Origin: Streptomyces sp. NBC_00239
Lineage (GTDB): Bacteria > Actinomycetota > Actinomycetes > Streptomycetales > Streptomycetaceae
DNA: 64,000 nt
NCBI RefSeq assembly: GCF_036194065.1
Contig: NZ_CP108095.1
Location: 992,001 to 1,056,000 of the forward strand
Direction: 5' to 3'
The notes below the pieces were generated by a model. It did no database searches. It was not told where the DNA came from and was given only the letters and a program-made list of their open reading frames with translations. The translations under genes were made by a program, and so were the position numbers. Positions 7,442 to 17,000 of the stretch are shown here, in pieces (the first letter of the stretch is position 1; the number at the start of each line of letters is the position of its first letter).

Positions 7442-8641
7442 TCACACCAGCACGCGTTCGAGATACGCGTCCGAGAAGAACTCCGCCGGGGACGTGACGC
7501 CCGCCGTCATCCTGGCGAAGCCGTCCATGGCCGGGCGGCTGTGCGAGACGGCGGCGAGCAGCCGGGCCAGTTCCGGTGGCGGCGGGTCCAACGCGGCGAG
7601 CTGGGCGGTGAATTCGTACATCGGCAGGACCTGCGCGTCCCGTGTCTCCTGGTACTCCTTCATGGCCGTGTCGAAGGTGCGCCGGCCGGTGAAGGTCTCG
7701 TCGAGCGCCCGGGCGCACAGTTCCGCGTCGCGGAAGGCGTCCTGGATGCCCTGGGCGGTGATGAAGTCCTTCAGGTAGCCGGCGTCGCCGACCAGGGCCC
7801 AGCCGGGCCCGTACGGTCTGCGGAGGTGGCCCGGGACCGCCATGCCCACGAGGCGTTCCCCGCGCGTGGCCGAGGCGATCCGTTCGGCGAACGCCGGCAC
7901 CAGGGCCAGGGTGGCGAGGTAACCGCCTTCCACGTCGGCCCGGTTGGCCTTGAAGTCGCGCATCGGCAGGCCGCAGATGACCACCGTCCGGTCGTCGTTG
8001 GTGGGCCACGCGGCGAACGCGCGGTCGGGCCGTACGTACGTCTCGAAGCGGCCGTGCATGGGCAGCCCCGTCCAGTAGGCGTAGTAGCTGCACTGGAGCT
8101 TGGGCTTCGTCGCGTACTCGGGCGCGCCGGCGGTCCGGGCGACGAGGGAGTGGATCCCGTCGGCGCCGACGACGACCCGGGCGTACTCCGTCACGCTGTC
8201 GCCGCCGGGGCCGTGGCCCCTGATGCCCGTCACGCTGTCGCCCTCGATCACCAGCTCCTCGACGGTGAAGCCCTCGCGGACCTCCGCTCCGGCCTCCCGG
8301 GCCGCGTCCACGAGGATCGCGTCCAGGACCGTACGCCGCGGGGCGTACGCGGCCCGGAACCCGTCGCCGGCCGGCGATCCCTCGATGGTGAACGGCCCGA
8401 AGTCGAAGGCGTACGTGTCGATGGGCGGGCAGCCGCTCGCCACCACCCGGTCCAGGAGCCCCCAGCGGTCCAGGGCCGCCAGGCCGGGCGGGTGGACCAG
8501 ATGGGTGGAGACCGTGTCGCTGGGGAATTCCGCCCGGTCGACCGCGAGCACCCGGTAGCCGCGCCGGGCCAGGAGCATCGCGGTCGGCGCGCCCGCGCAC
8601 CGCGCCCCGATCACGAGGGCGTCGTAGGTGTGGTTCGTCAT
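7442..8641 (-). CDS. FAD-dependent oxidoreductase/monooxygenase
   Basis: The 399-residue protein begins with an FAD-binding Rossmann motif (YDALVIGARCAGAPTAMLLA, residues 5-24) and later has the second FAD motif ALVGDAGYLKDFITAQGIQD at about 285-304. These fit the geranylgeranyl-reductase/PHBH-like flavoprotein group, which hydroxylate or reduce small molecules. The first glycine motif is GARCAG rather than GxGxxG, as in many actinomycete members. The ATG at 8641 places the motif at the N-terminus and has a purine-rich GGAGAGG upstream; an upstream ATG at 8770 is open but adds 43 unrelated residues. It lies convergent to the phosphatase-like gene and upstream of nothing obvious, so its substrate is unknown. 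Confidence 0.85.
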   Translation of the reverse strand: MTNHTYDALVIGARCAGAPTAMLLARRGYRVLAVDRAEFPSDTVSTHLVHPPGLAALDRWGLLDRVVASGCPPIDTYAFDFGPFTIEGSPAGDGFRAAYAPRRTVLDAILVDAAREAGAEVREGFTVEELVIEGDSVTGIRGHGPGGDSVTEYARVVVGADGIHSLVARTAGAPEYATKPKLQCSYYAYWTGLPMHGRFETYVRPDRAFAAWPTNDDRTVVICGLPMRDFKANRADVEGGYLATLALVPAFAERIASATRGERLVGMAVPGHLRRPYGPGWALVGDAGYLKDFITAQGIQDAFRDAELCARALDETFTGRRTFDTAMKEYQETRDAQVLPMYEFTAQLAALDPPPPELARLLAAVSHSRPAMDGFARMTAGVTSPAEFFSDAYLERVLV

Positions 8642-8858
8642 GACGCCGCCTGCCTCTCCGTCCGACGGGCCCGGCGGTCGGGCCCGCCAATGGGTCCGTA
8701 CGGTGAAAACGGTAGGCGGCGGGCCCCGCGCACCGCGTCCGCAGAACGTCCACTCCCGGGCATGGGTCATTCTTCCCGGGGGGTCCGGGGGCGGGGCGCG
8801 GGTGGTCCGCGGGGCCGGCGCGGTCCGGGGCGCGGCGGGCCCGCGGCACGCCCGGGTG

Positions 8859-10496
8859 TCAGACGAGGCCGTGCCGGTGGGCGTACGCCGTGGCCGCCGT
8901 ACGCGACGGGACGCCGAGTTTGGTGAAGATGTTGCCGAGGTGACGGGCGACCGTCTTCTCGCTGAGGAAGAGGGCGTCCGCCACGTCCCGGTTCGACTTG
9001 CCCACCGCCACGTGGCGCAGCACCTCCAGCTCGCGGGGAGTGAGCAGCCCCGCCGCCCGGGCCGTGGCCGTGTGGACGAGTTCCTCGGCGCGCGTCAGGT
9101 CCGGGCCCGCGCCCAGCTCGCGGAAGGTCGCCTCGGCGGCCTCGGTCTCCAGCCGCGCGGTGACCTCGTCGCCGGTCTCCCGGCACGCCAGGCCGACGAG
9201 CAGGCGGGTCCGGGCCGCTTCGTACGGCGCGTCGAGGTCCCGGAAGGCCGCCACCGCGGGGCCGAGCAGCGCCTGGGCTCCGCGCGCGTCACCGGTCGCC
9301 AGCAGGACCGCGCCCATGGCCCGTCCGCTCAGCGCGTTCAGCAGGGCCGAGTCCAGGGCCTCGGCGGCCGCCGCCAGTTCCTCCGCGGCCGTGCGGGCGT
9401 CCTCGGGCCGGTCCGCGGCCAGCATGATCTCCACGTACGCCGGCAGGATCCGGCAGCGCAGAGTGCGGTCGCCGGCCGCGTCGAGCGCGGTGCGGATCGC
9501 GCGTTCGGCGGCCGGCGCGTCCCCGGTCGCGAGCAGCTTCAGCGCGACCCCGGGCTGTGCGGGGTGGCCGAGCCTGCTGGCCTCGCGGTAGGCGCGCTCG
9601 GCCTCCTCGTACTCCCCGCGCATCCGGTGCAGCTCGCCGCGCTGGTAATGGACGGCGTCGGCGGACTGCGCGGCCGGTGTCGCCGCCATCCACCGGCAGG
9701 CCCGGTCCGCCTCCTCGAGGGCGTCCGTCCAGTCCCCGTGCAGGCGCATGATCTCGACGCGGTGGGCGAGGCAGACGCCCCGGTACGGGACCAGTTCCTG
9801 CTGCGCCGCGCACCAGCGGGACAGCTCGGCCGTCCACTCCCGGGCCCGCCGCAGGTCGAAGGCCTCGTGGCAGGCCGCGATCACGGCGCAGTAGGCCAGC
9901 CCGGACACGATGGGCGACACCTCGCCGGCCGTGACCGCGACCATGGCCTCGTCGAGGAGCCGGATGCCGTCCGCCGTCCGGCCGAGCCGGATCAGGCTCT
10001 CGCCGATGGACACCAGGGAGAAGTTCATGAGGTCCGGATCCCCGAACCGGGTCGCGCAGGCCAGCGCCTCCTCGGACACGGCCTCGGCGCCCGCCATGTC
10101 CCCCACCAGGTAGCTCTGGAGCCCGCCCAGCGCGAGGAGGTACCCCTCTTCGACGCAGTCGGGCGGCCCGGTGCCGAGCAGCCGCCGCGCCCGGGCCGTC
10201 CAGCCGGCGCTGCGGGACCGCTCGCCGCGCAGCAGCAGGTCCAGTCCCAGCCAGAACGCGCAGCGGACGGCCCGGGGCACCTCGCCCCGGGTCAGCCACG
10301 CGTGGTGGGCGCGGGTCCACAGGTCCTCGCTCTCGGGGCCCCTCCCGGTCAGGTGTGCGGCGAGCGCGAGCCGTTCCAGGTCGTCGGCGTCGAGGGGCCG
10401 CTGCCGGTCGGCCTCCGACAGGATCGCGAACACCTCGCCCCAGGCGTGCCGCGACCACGCCTCGCCGGCGGACTGCGGCTCTGTGGCTGGCTCCAT
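8859..10496 (-). CDS. LuxR-family regulator with TPR-like N-terminus
   Basis: The 545-residue protein ends in a GerE/LuxR helix-turn-helix (LTPRELEVLRHVAVGKSNRD then VADALFLSEKTVARHLGNIF, about residues 478-535). The preceding 470 residues are alpha-helical repeats rich in Ala, Leu and Arg that resemble tetratricopeptide repeats, for example GEYEEAERAYREASRLG. There is no P-loop, so it is not a full LAL/MalT-type ATPase. The ATG at 10496 gives a clean start. It is divergent from the P450 gene at 10749, with a promoter for the latter between them, so it probably regulates that gene. Its signal is unknown. Confidence 0.85.
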   Translation of the reverse strand: MEPATEPQSAGEAWSRHAWGEVFAILSEADRQRPLDADDLERLALAAHLTGRGPESEDLWTRAHHAWLTRGEVPRAVRCAFWLGLDLLLRGERSRSAGWTARARRLLGTGPPDCVEEGYLLALGGLQSYLVGDMAGAEAVSEEALACATRFGDPDLMNFSLVSIGESLIRLGRTADGIRLLDEAMVAVTAGEVSPIVSGLAYCAVIAACHEAFDLRRAREWTAELSRWCAAQQELVPYRGVCLAHRVEIMRLHGDWTDALEEADRACRWMAATPAAQSADAVHYQRGELHRMRGEYEEAERAYREASRLGHPAQPGVALKLLATGDAPAAERAIRTALDAAGDRTLRCRILPAYVEIMLAADRPEDARTAAEELAAAAEALDSALLNALSGRAMGAVLLATGDARGAQALLGPAVAAFRDLDAPYEAARTRLLVGLACRETGDEVTARLETEAAEATFRELGAGPDLTRAEELVHTATARAAGLLTPRELEVLRHVAVGKSNRDVADALFLSEKTVARHLGNIFTKLGVPSRTAATAYAHRHGLV

Positions 10497-10580
10497 ACAC
10501 CGAGTCTCCCAGCCCGCCCGCCGGCCGCACGTCGCGCCGGGGTGCGCGCCGGATGCGCCCGGGTGTGCCGGTGTGCGCCC

Positions 10581-10609
10581 TTGGGGCGCCGGTGGGCGCT
10601 GCCTAGTGT
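10581..10609 (+). promoter_or_regulatory. promoter candidate for the P450 gene
   Basis: TTGGGG (10581-10586) and TAGTGT (10604-10609) are 17 bases apart, about 140 bases upstream of the P450 start. TAGTGT-like -10 boxes are common in Streptomyces vegetative promoters. The rest of the 252-base divergent region shows no clear operator. Confidence 0.5.
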
Positions 10610-10748
10610 GGTGGCCGGGGAGGTTTGCCGGGTCGCGGCGTCCGGTGCGGTGCATCGCAAGGCGGAGGACCGCGGCTGCGGCCACCGCGCCCACCGGCCC
10701 GGCCGGCCCGCCCGCCCACCGTCCGTACATGACAGCCAGGAGAAGACC

Positions 10749-12062
10749 GTGGCAACCGAAGCCGCCCCCGGAACCGGCGGCCGGCGGCCTGTTCCCGAGC
10801 TGGAGCCCGCCGTCGTGGAGCGGTGGCGGGCCGAGGACGGGGAGCCGGCCGCGCTGATGGCCGTGGCGCGCGAACGGCTCGGCGGGATCGCCGCGTTCCG
10901 TCTCGGGCCGCGGCCCACGGTCCTGGTCACCGACCCGCATGCCGTCCAGCACGTGCTGGCCCTGCACCCCGACCGGTACGTCAAGCGCTCGCACCGCGCC
11001 CGGCTGCTGATCGGCGACGGGGTCCTCGCCGCGACCGGGGAGGAGTGGAAGCGGCAACGGCGGCTGCTGCAGTCCCAGTTCACCGGGGTCGGGATGCGGC
11101 GCTACGAGCAGCGCATCGCGGCGGCCGCCCGCACCACCGCCGCGCGCTGGGCCGCGTACGCCCGTACCGGAGAGGTCTTCGACCTCGGCCGGGAGATGCG
11201 GCGCTTCGCCCTCGACACCATCTGGCGCTCCCTCACCGGACACGCCCTCGACGACGCCACCGAACGCGAACTGACGGCCGTGGAACGGGTGGTGGCCGCG
11301 CTGCCGACGCTGCCCGCCGACGCCGTCGACGCGCAGGCGGCCGTCGCGGCCGACCTCGCCCGGATCGACGCGGTCGCCCGGCACGCCGTCGAGGCGGTCC
11401 GCACCGGCGGCGCCGGCCCGGCCGGACCGGGCCTGCTGCACGTCCTGATCGGCGCCTCCGCGGAACGCGCCGAGTACACCGACCGGCTGATCCGCGACGA
11501 GCTGGTCACGCTGCTGGTGGCCGGCCACGAGACCACCGCCACCACCCTGACCTGGCTCTACCTATTGCTCGACCATGCGCCCGCGGCCCGCGAACAGGCG
11601 CTGGCCGCCGGGCCCGAGGGCTCCGCGCGGCGCACCGAGGCCGTGCAGGCCCTGGTCCACGAGACCCTGCGGCTCTACCCGTCCGCGTGGATCCTGCCGC
11701 GGCACGCCGTCGAGGACGACACCCTGGGCGGCTTCGCCGTCGACGCCGGCACGGACATCGTCGTCTCGCCGTACCTGGTGCACCGCGACCCGGCGCTGTG
11801 GCCGGATCCCGAGCGTTTCGACCCGGCGCGGTTCACCACCCCGGGCGGCCGCCCCTCCCACCCCGGCGGGTTCCTGCCCTTCGGCATCGGGCCGCGCGCC
11901 TGCCTGGGCCTGCGGTTCGCGCTGCGCGAGTCGGCCGTCCTCCTGGAACACCTGCTGCCGGCCCACACGGTGGCGTTCCGCTCCCGGCCCGCGAAGGTCG
12001 CGTACAGCATCACGATCCGGCCCGACGGCCCCACGCCCGTCACGCTCACCCCCGCGCGCTGA
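10749..12062 (+). CDS. cytochrome P450
   Basis: The 437-residue protein carries all P450 signatures: the I-helix oxygen motif AGHETTATTL at about 258-267, the K-helix ETLR and the heme loop FGIGPRACLG with the cysteine ligand near residue 382. It should insert oxygen into a small molecule with electrons from a separate ferredoxin; the sequence style (KRQRRLLQSQF, ETTATTLTWLYLLL) resembles the CYP102/CYP132-like and fatty-acid-type families rather than the CYP105/107 group. The GTG at 10749 has AGGAG 6 bases upstream. It is divergent from the LuxR regulator and stands alone, without a neighbouring ferredoxin gene. Confidence 0.93.
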   Translation: MATEAAPGTGGRRPVPELEPAVVERWRAEDGEPAALMAVARERLGGIAAFRLGPRPTVLVTDPHAVQHVLALHPDRYVKRSHRARLLIGDGVLAATGEEWKRQRRLLQSQFTGVGMRRYEQRIAAAARTTAARWAAYARTGEVFDLGREMRRFALDTIWRSLTGHALDDATERELTAVERVVAALPTLPADAVDAQAAVAADLARIDAVARHAVEAVRTGGAGPAGPGLLHVLIGASAERAEYTDRLIRDELVTLLVAGHETTATTLTWLYLLLDHAPAAREQALAAGPEGSARRTEAVQALVHETLRLYPSAWILPRHAVEDDTLGGFAVDAGTDIVVSPYLVHRDPALWPDPERFDPARFTTPGGRPSHPGGFLPFGIGPRACLGLRFALRESAVLLEHLLPAHTVAFRSRPAKVAYSITIRPDGPTPVTLTPAR

Positions 12063-12175
12063 CGGGTCGCGCGCCGGAAGCACACCTCGCCGTGCAGCCT
12101 TAAAGGACTGTTCATACTCCTGTGACCTGCGGGTTCACAAACGGGCCGGGTGCGCCACCCGCATGCTGTACACAT

Positions 12176-12259
12176 AGAGGTCTGGACCAATTAGGTCACG
12201 CCAATCCCGTGTCTCAATCGGGACGTTGGGCCCCACTTGGCTAAATGGTCTATACCTGT
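12176..12259. promoter_or_regulatory. two dre-like GntR/DasR-type palindromes
   Basis: AGAGGTCTGGACCAAT (12176-12191) and AATGGTCTATACCTGT (12244-12259) each match the DasR-responsive element pattern ASTGGTCTAGACCAST with about three differences. DasR is the GntR repressor that senses glucosamine-6-phosphate. Both lie in the 250-base gap before the GT2 gene, the nearer one 53 bases upstream of its start. The similarity is seen; control by DasR is inference. Confidence 0.4.
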
Positions 12260-12312
12260 GCCGCTACAGTGGGCCACCTGAAAAGGGCAGATGCACAGCC
12301 GTGGGGGGCTTT

Positions 12313-14055
12313 ATGACCTTTCATCATCTTCCGCAACCTCCTTCCGACGAAGAGCTCTACTGGTACTTCGGCCCGCAGCGCCGCTGGGTCCTCATCAGCA
12401 GCTCGCTCGCCTTCGTGTTCACGGCGGCGACCATGTTCACCTTCGCGCTGCGGACCCCGGCCCTGTGGGCCTTCCTCGCCGTCCTCGCCATCAACGTCGT
12501 GGCGCTGGCCCTCTCCTCCGTCAACAGCCTGCGCCAGCGCCGGCTGACCCGGCAGTCGCACGAGGTGCTCTTCCACGCCTGGCGGCCCGCCGAACTGCCC
12601 ACGGTCGACCTGTACCTGCCGACCTGCGGCGAACCGCTTCCCGTCCTGGACAACGCCTACCGCGCGGTCGCGGCCGTCGACTGGCCCGACGCGCTGACCG
12701 TCTGGGTCCTCGACGACGCCGACCGGCCCGAAGTCGCCGCGCTGGCCGCCGCGTACGGCTACACGTACGTCGTGCGCCCCGACCCCGGCCACCTCAAGAA
12801 GGCCGGCAACCTCAACCACGCGCTCACCCTCAGCAGCGCCGAGTACATCGCCATCCTGGACGCGGACTTCGCGCCCCGCCCCGACTTCCTGCGCCATCTC
12901 GTCCCGTACCTCGCCGACCCCGCCGTCGGCATCGTGCAGAGCCCGCAGTGCTTCGACACCGACGAGGGCATGGCGTGGATCCAGCGCGCCGCCGGCTCGG
13001 CCCAGGAGTGGTTCTTCCGCTGGATCCAGCCCTCCCGGGACGCCAGCAACGCCGCCATCTGCTGCGGCAGCAACGCCGTGTACCGGCGCAGCGCCATCGA
13101 CCTCGCCGGCGGCTTCGCCCGGCTCGACCACAGCGAGGACCTGTACACCGGACTGGCCCTCCACGCCGAGGGGTTCCACACCCTCTACCTGCCGGTCCTG
13201 GTCGCCAAGGGCACCTCGCCCGACGAGGTCACCTCCTTCGTCAACCAGCAGTACCGGTGGGCGATGGGCAACCTGCACCTCCTCGGCACCCCCGTGCTCC
13301 AGCGCATGAAGGCGCCCTGGCGGATGCGGCTGTGCTTCTACGAAGGCGTCGTCGGCTACCTCACCACGGCGGTGAACACCTTCGCGGCGCCCCTGCCCCC
13401 GCTGGTGATGATGTTCTGGTACCCGGACCACATCAGGCCCTGGCACGTGCTCCCGCTGCTCGCCCCGCTGTGGCTCTGGCACGTCCTGCTGCCACGGATC
13501 AGCCGGACCCGCTGGCGGATCGAGGTGATCCGCGCGAACGTCCTGACCAGCGTGGCCGCCGCGACGGCGTTCCTGCACACCCTGCGCGGCCGCAGCGCCG
13601 CCTGGGTGCCCACCGGCGCCCGGCAGCAGGCCGCCCGCGGCGGGATGGCCCGCCGGGTGGTGGCGGTGTCCCTGGTCTGGCTGCTCCTCTCCAACGGCGC
13701 GGCCGCCGCCGGCCTCGCGCTCGCCGTGGCCCGCAACGGCTGGGAGCCCAATTGGGGGCTGCTCCTCTACCTCCTCGTGCAGTGCCAGATCAACGTCCCC
13801 CTGATCCGGGACCTCGCGGCCGAACTCCGCCCGCACCGGACACGGACCCCGGTCGCGGAGCGCGCGCCCGCCCCGGACCGGGGCCTGCGACCGGCCGCCG
13901 CCCGCACGAGCACCCGGGTACGACTCGCCCTGCTCCCCCGTACCGGCATGCGGCCCCGCCGCTGGCCCGAGACCCTCGCCGCCTCCGCGGTCCTCCTGCT
14001 CACCGGCCTGGTGGCATCCGGGTGGGTCAACCCGATGCTCCCCTGGCTGAGTTGA
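12313..14055 (+). CDS. cellulose-synthase-like family 2 glycosyltransferase
   Basis: The 580-residue membrane protein has two N-terminal transmembrane segments, a cytoplasmic GT2 domain and four or five C-terminal segments. The processive-synthase residues are all present: DD at 134-135, DAD at 183-185, ED at 275-276 and QQYRW at 312-316. Such enzymes polymerise a UDP-sugar and push the beta-glycan across the membrane; whether the product is cellulose, a mixed glucan or a chitin-like polymer cannot be read. The ATG at 12313 follows a GTGGGGGG ribosome site. It lies 14 bases upstream of the acyltransferase-SGNH-GH16 gene, so they form one operon. No BcsB, BcsZ, PilZ domain or GlxA-type oxidase gene is adjacent. 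Confidence 0.9.
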   Translation: MTFHHLPQPPSDEELYWYFGPQRRWVLISSSLAFVFTAATMFTFALRTPALWAFLAVLAINVVALALSSVNSLRQRRLTRQSHEVLFHAWRPAELPTVDLYLPTCGEPLPVLDNAYRAVAAVDWPDALTVWVLDDADRPEVAALAAAYGYTYVVRPDPGHLKKAGNLNHALTLSSAEYIAILDADFAPRPDFLRHLVPYLADPAVGIVQSPQCFDTDEGMAWIQRAAGSAQEWFFRWIQPSRDASNAAICCGSNAVYRRSAIDLAGGFARLDHSEDLYTGLALHAEGFHTLYLPVLVAKGTSPDEVTSFVNQQYRWAMGNLHLLGTPVLQRMKAPWRMRLCFYEGVVGYLTTAVNTFAAPLPPLVMMFWYPDHIRPWHVLPLLAPLWLWHVLLPRISRTRWRIEVIRANVLTSVAAATAFLHTLRGRSAAWVPTGARQQAARGGMARRVVAVSLVWLLLSNGAAAAGLALAVARNGWEPNWGLLLYLLVQCQINVPLIRDLAAELRPHRTRTPVAERAPAPDRGLRPAAARTSTRVRLALLPRTGMRPRRWPETLAASAVLLLTGLVASGWVNPMLPWLS

Positions 14056-14069
14056 AAGGCGTCACCACC

Positions 14070-17000
14070 ATGCCGTTCCCCGTGGCACCCGGCCCTCGCC
14101 GGCTCCGCAAGGCCGCCGCCCCGCCGCCCGGCCCCCCGGAGTCCGCAGCCCCCGAGTCCGCAGCCCCCGAGTCCGCGGCCCCTGCCGGAAGATCCCGCTC
14201 CGGCGGACCGCGCCCCGGCGGCGAGTCCGGGCCCAGCCCGCACCGCTCCGTCTTCCGTCCCGACATCGAAGGCCTGCGCGCGGTCGCGGTGCTGGCCGTC
14301 CTCGCCTTCCACGCCGGGATCCCCGCAGCGACGGGCGGATTCGTCGGCGTCGACATCTTCTTCGTCATCTCCGGCTACCTGATCACCGGCCTGCTGGTGC
14401 GGGAGGCCATCACCACCGGCCGGATCCGGCTCGGCGACTTCTTCTCCCGCCGGGCCCGGCGGCTGCTGCCCTCCGCCGCCGTGGTGCTCGCCGTGGTCGC
14501 GGTGGCCGGCGCCTGGCTGACCGTACCGCTGCGCCGCGCCGACCTGGAGCACGACGTCGTCGCGGCCGCCCTGTCCTTCGCCAACTGGCGCTTCGTCGGA
14601 CAGCAGACCGACTACCTCGCGGCCGGGCACGCCCAGAGCCCGCTCCTGCACTTCTGGTCCCTCGCCGTCGAGGAGCAGTTCTACCTGGCCTGGGGCCCGC
14701 TGCTCGCGGTGATCGTGCTCTTCGCCGCCGGGGCGGTCCGGCGCGGCCGGGCCGTACGCGCCGCCGTGGCGCTCGTCGCCGCCCCCGTGGCCCTCGCGTC
14801 GTTCGCCCTGGCCCTGTACTGGACGGACCGGTCCGTATCCCTCGCGTACCTCGGAACGCCGTCGCGGGTCTGGCAGTTCGGCGTCGGCGCGCTGCTCGCC
14901 CTGCTGCCGTGGCACCTGATGCGCGGGCCGCGGCCGCTGCGGCTGGTGTGCGGCTGGTCCGGCGCCGCGGCGATCGCCTGGTGCGTGCTCGCATACGACG
15001 CCTCGACCCCGTACCCGGGATGCGCGGCGCTCGTGCCGACCCTCGGCGCGGCCGCCGTCATCCTCGCCGCGATACCGGGCCGGGGCGAGCGGAACGCGCA
15101 GGGCGCGTACGGCGTCGGACGGCTCCTGGCGGGCCGGGCACCCCGCGCGATCGGCCGGCTCTCCTACAACCTGTACCTGTGGCACTGGCCGGTGCTCGTC
15201 CTCGCCGAGGCCCGCTTCGGCACGCTCGGCTGGCCCGCGAAGACCGCGCTGACGCTGGCGGCCGTGCTGCCGGCGCTGGCGACCCTGCGCTGGATCGAGC
15301 AGCCGCTGCGCCGCAGCCGCACCGTCTCCGAACTCCCGCGGCGCGGGCTGTCGGTGGGGATCTCGGCGATCGTGCTGCCCATCGTCCTCGCCCTGGTGGC
15401 GGGGACCACGACGCTCAACCTGCTCGGCCCGGCGGCCCCCGTGGACGTCAAGGGGCTGCCGCCGGGCGCCGCCACGGGCCCCGCGCTGCTCGCCCGGACG
15501 CCCGGCGCCGCGCTCCCGGCCGGCCCGGTCGTGCCGGCCCCGCTCCAGGCGCGCAAGGACTTCCCGCCGGACGGGCCCTGCGAGGTCGCGCCGGCCGTGA
15601 CCAGCAGTCCGGCCTGCCTGTTCGGGGCGGTGGACAGTCCCGACCGGATCGTGCTGCTGGGCGACTCACACGCCGGGCAGTGGTTCTCCCCGGTGCTGGC
15701 GCTGGCGGCCCGCCGGGGCTGGGCGCTCCAGGAACTCGTCAAGCAGGGCTGCCCGCTGCCGCAACTGGCGGTGCACAACCCGCAGCTCGGCCGCGGCTAC
15801 CGGGAGTGCGACACCTGGCGCGCGGACGCCCTGGAGCGGCTGCGGCAGGGCCCGAAGCCCCGCCTCATCGTGATCGCCTCGCTCAACCGCTACACCGCCG
15901 ACCCCGGGCGGCTGGCCGCGGGCTGGGAGAAGACGCTGAAGCCGCTGCGGGCGCTGGGGGCGCCGATCGTCTACATCGAGGACACGCCCGTACCCGGTAC
16001 GGACATCCCGGCGTGCGTGTCGGGCAGCCCCGACTCCCCCGAGGACTGCGCGTTCGACCGGGCGGACGCCCGGCAGCCGGATCCGCTGGCCCGGCGGATC
16101 GCCGCCGGGGCCCTGCCCGGCGTGCGGAGCGTCAGCGTGAACCCCGTGCTGTGCCCGGGCGACGGCCCGACCTGCCCGGCCGTGGTGGACCGGATCCTGC
16201 TCTACCGGGACGACGCCCACCTCACCAACGCGGCGGCCGTCGTGCTGGCGCCGCGGCTGGAGCGGCTGCTGACGGAGGCGGCCGGACTGCCGGCCCCGGA
16301 CACGGCGGGCACCGGCGGCGCGCCCGGCGGGCGGGACGCCGACGGTTCCGACGGTGCGGGCGCCACACCCGGGGCGGACGGATGGACCCGGCTGTTGCGC
16401 GACGACTTCGACGGCCCGGCGGGCCGTCCCCCGTCCGCGGCCCGCTGGATCCACGACGTCGGCACCTGCTACCCGGGCTGCCCGGCGCCGCAGTGGGGCA
16501 CCGGCGAGATCGAGACCATGACCGACTCGACGGAGAACGTCCGCCTCGACGGCGAGGGAGCCCTGGAGATCGTCCCCACCCGCAAGAACGGCAGGTGGAG
16601 TTCGGGACGCATCGAGACCAGGCGCTCCGACTTCGCGCCGCCGCCCGGCGGCGTGCTGCGGATCGAGGCGTCGATCGCGCTGCCGGACGTGACGGGGGCG
16701 AAGGCGGCGGGCTACTGGCCGGCGTTCTGGACCCTGGGCGCACCGCTGCGCGACGGGTACACGGGCTGGCCGGGCGTCGGCGAGATCGACGTCATGGAGT
16801 CCGTCAACGGCCGGGACACCGTCTTCGGCTCGATGCACTGCGGCGTCCTCGACGGCGGTCCGTGCCGGGAGCCGGTGGGCCTGACCTCGGGCCCTCAGCC
16901 GTGCGCCGGCTGCCGTACGGGCTTCCACACGTACGCGGTCGAAGTCGACCGCGCGCCCGGCGCGGAGGAGGTCCGCTGGTACCGGGACGGCCGCCTCTCC

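Noticed and set aside
12291..14069. An open frame running into the acyltransferase from the GT2 region
   Set aside because: The upstream part is the Arg/Pro-rich shadow of the GT2 gene. The acyltransferase starts at ATG 14070.
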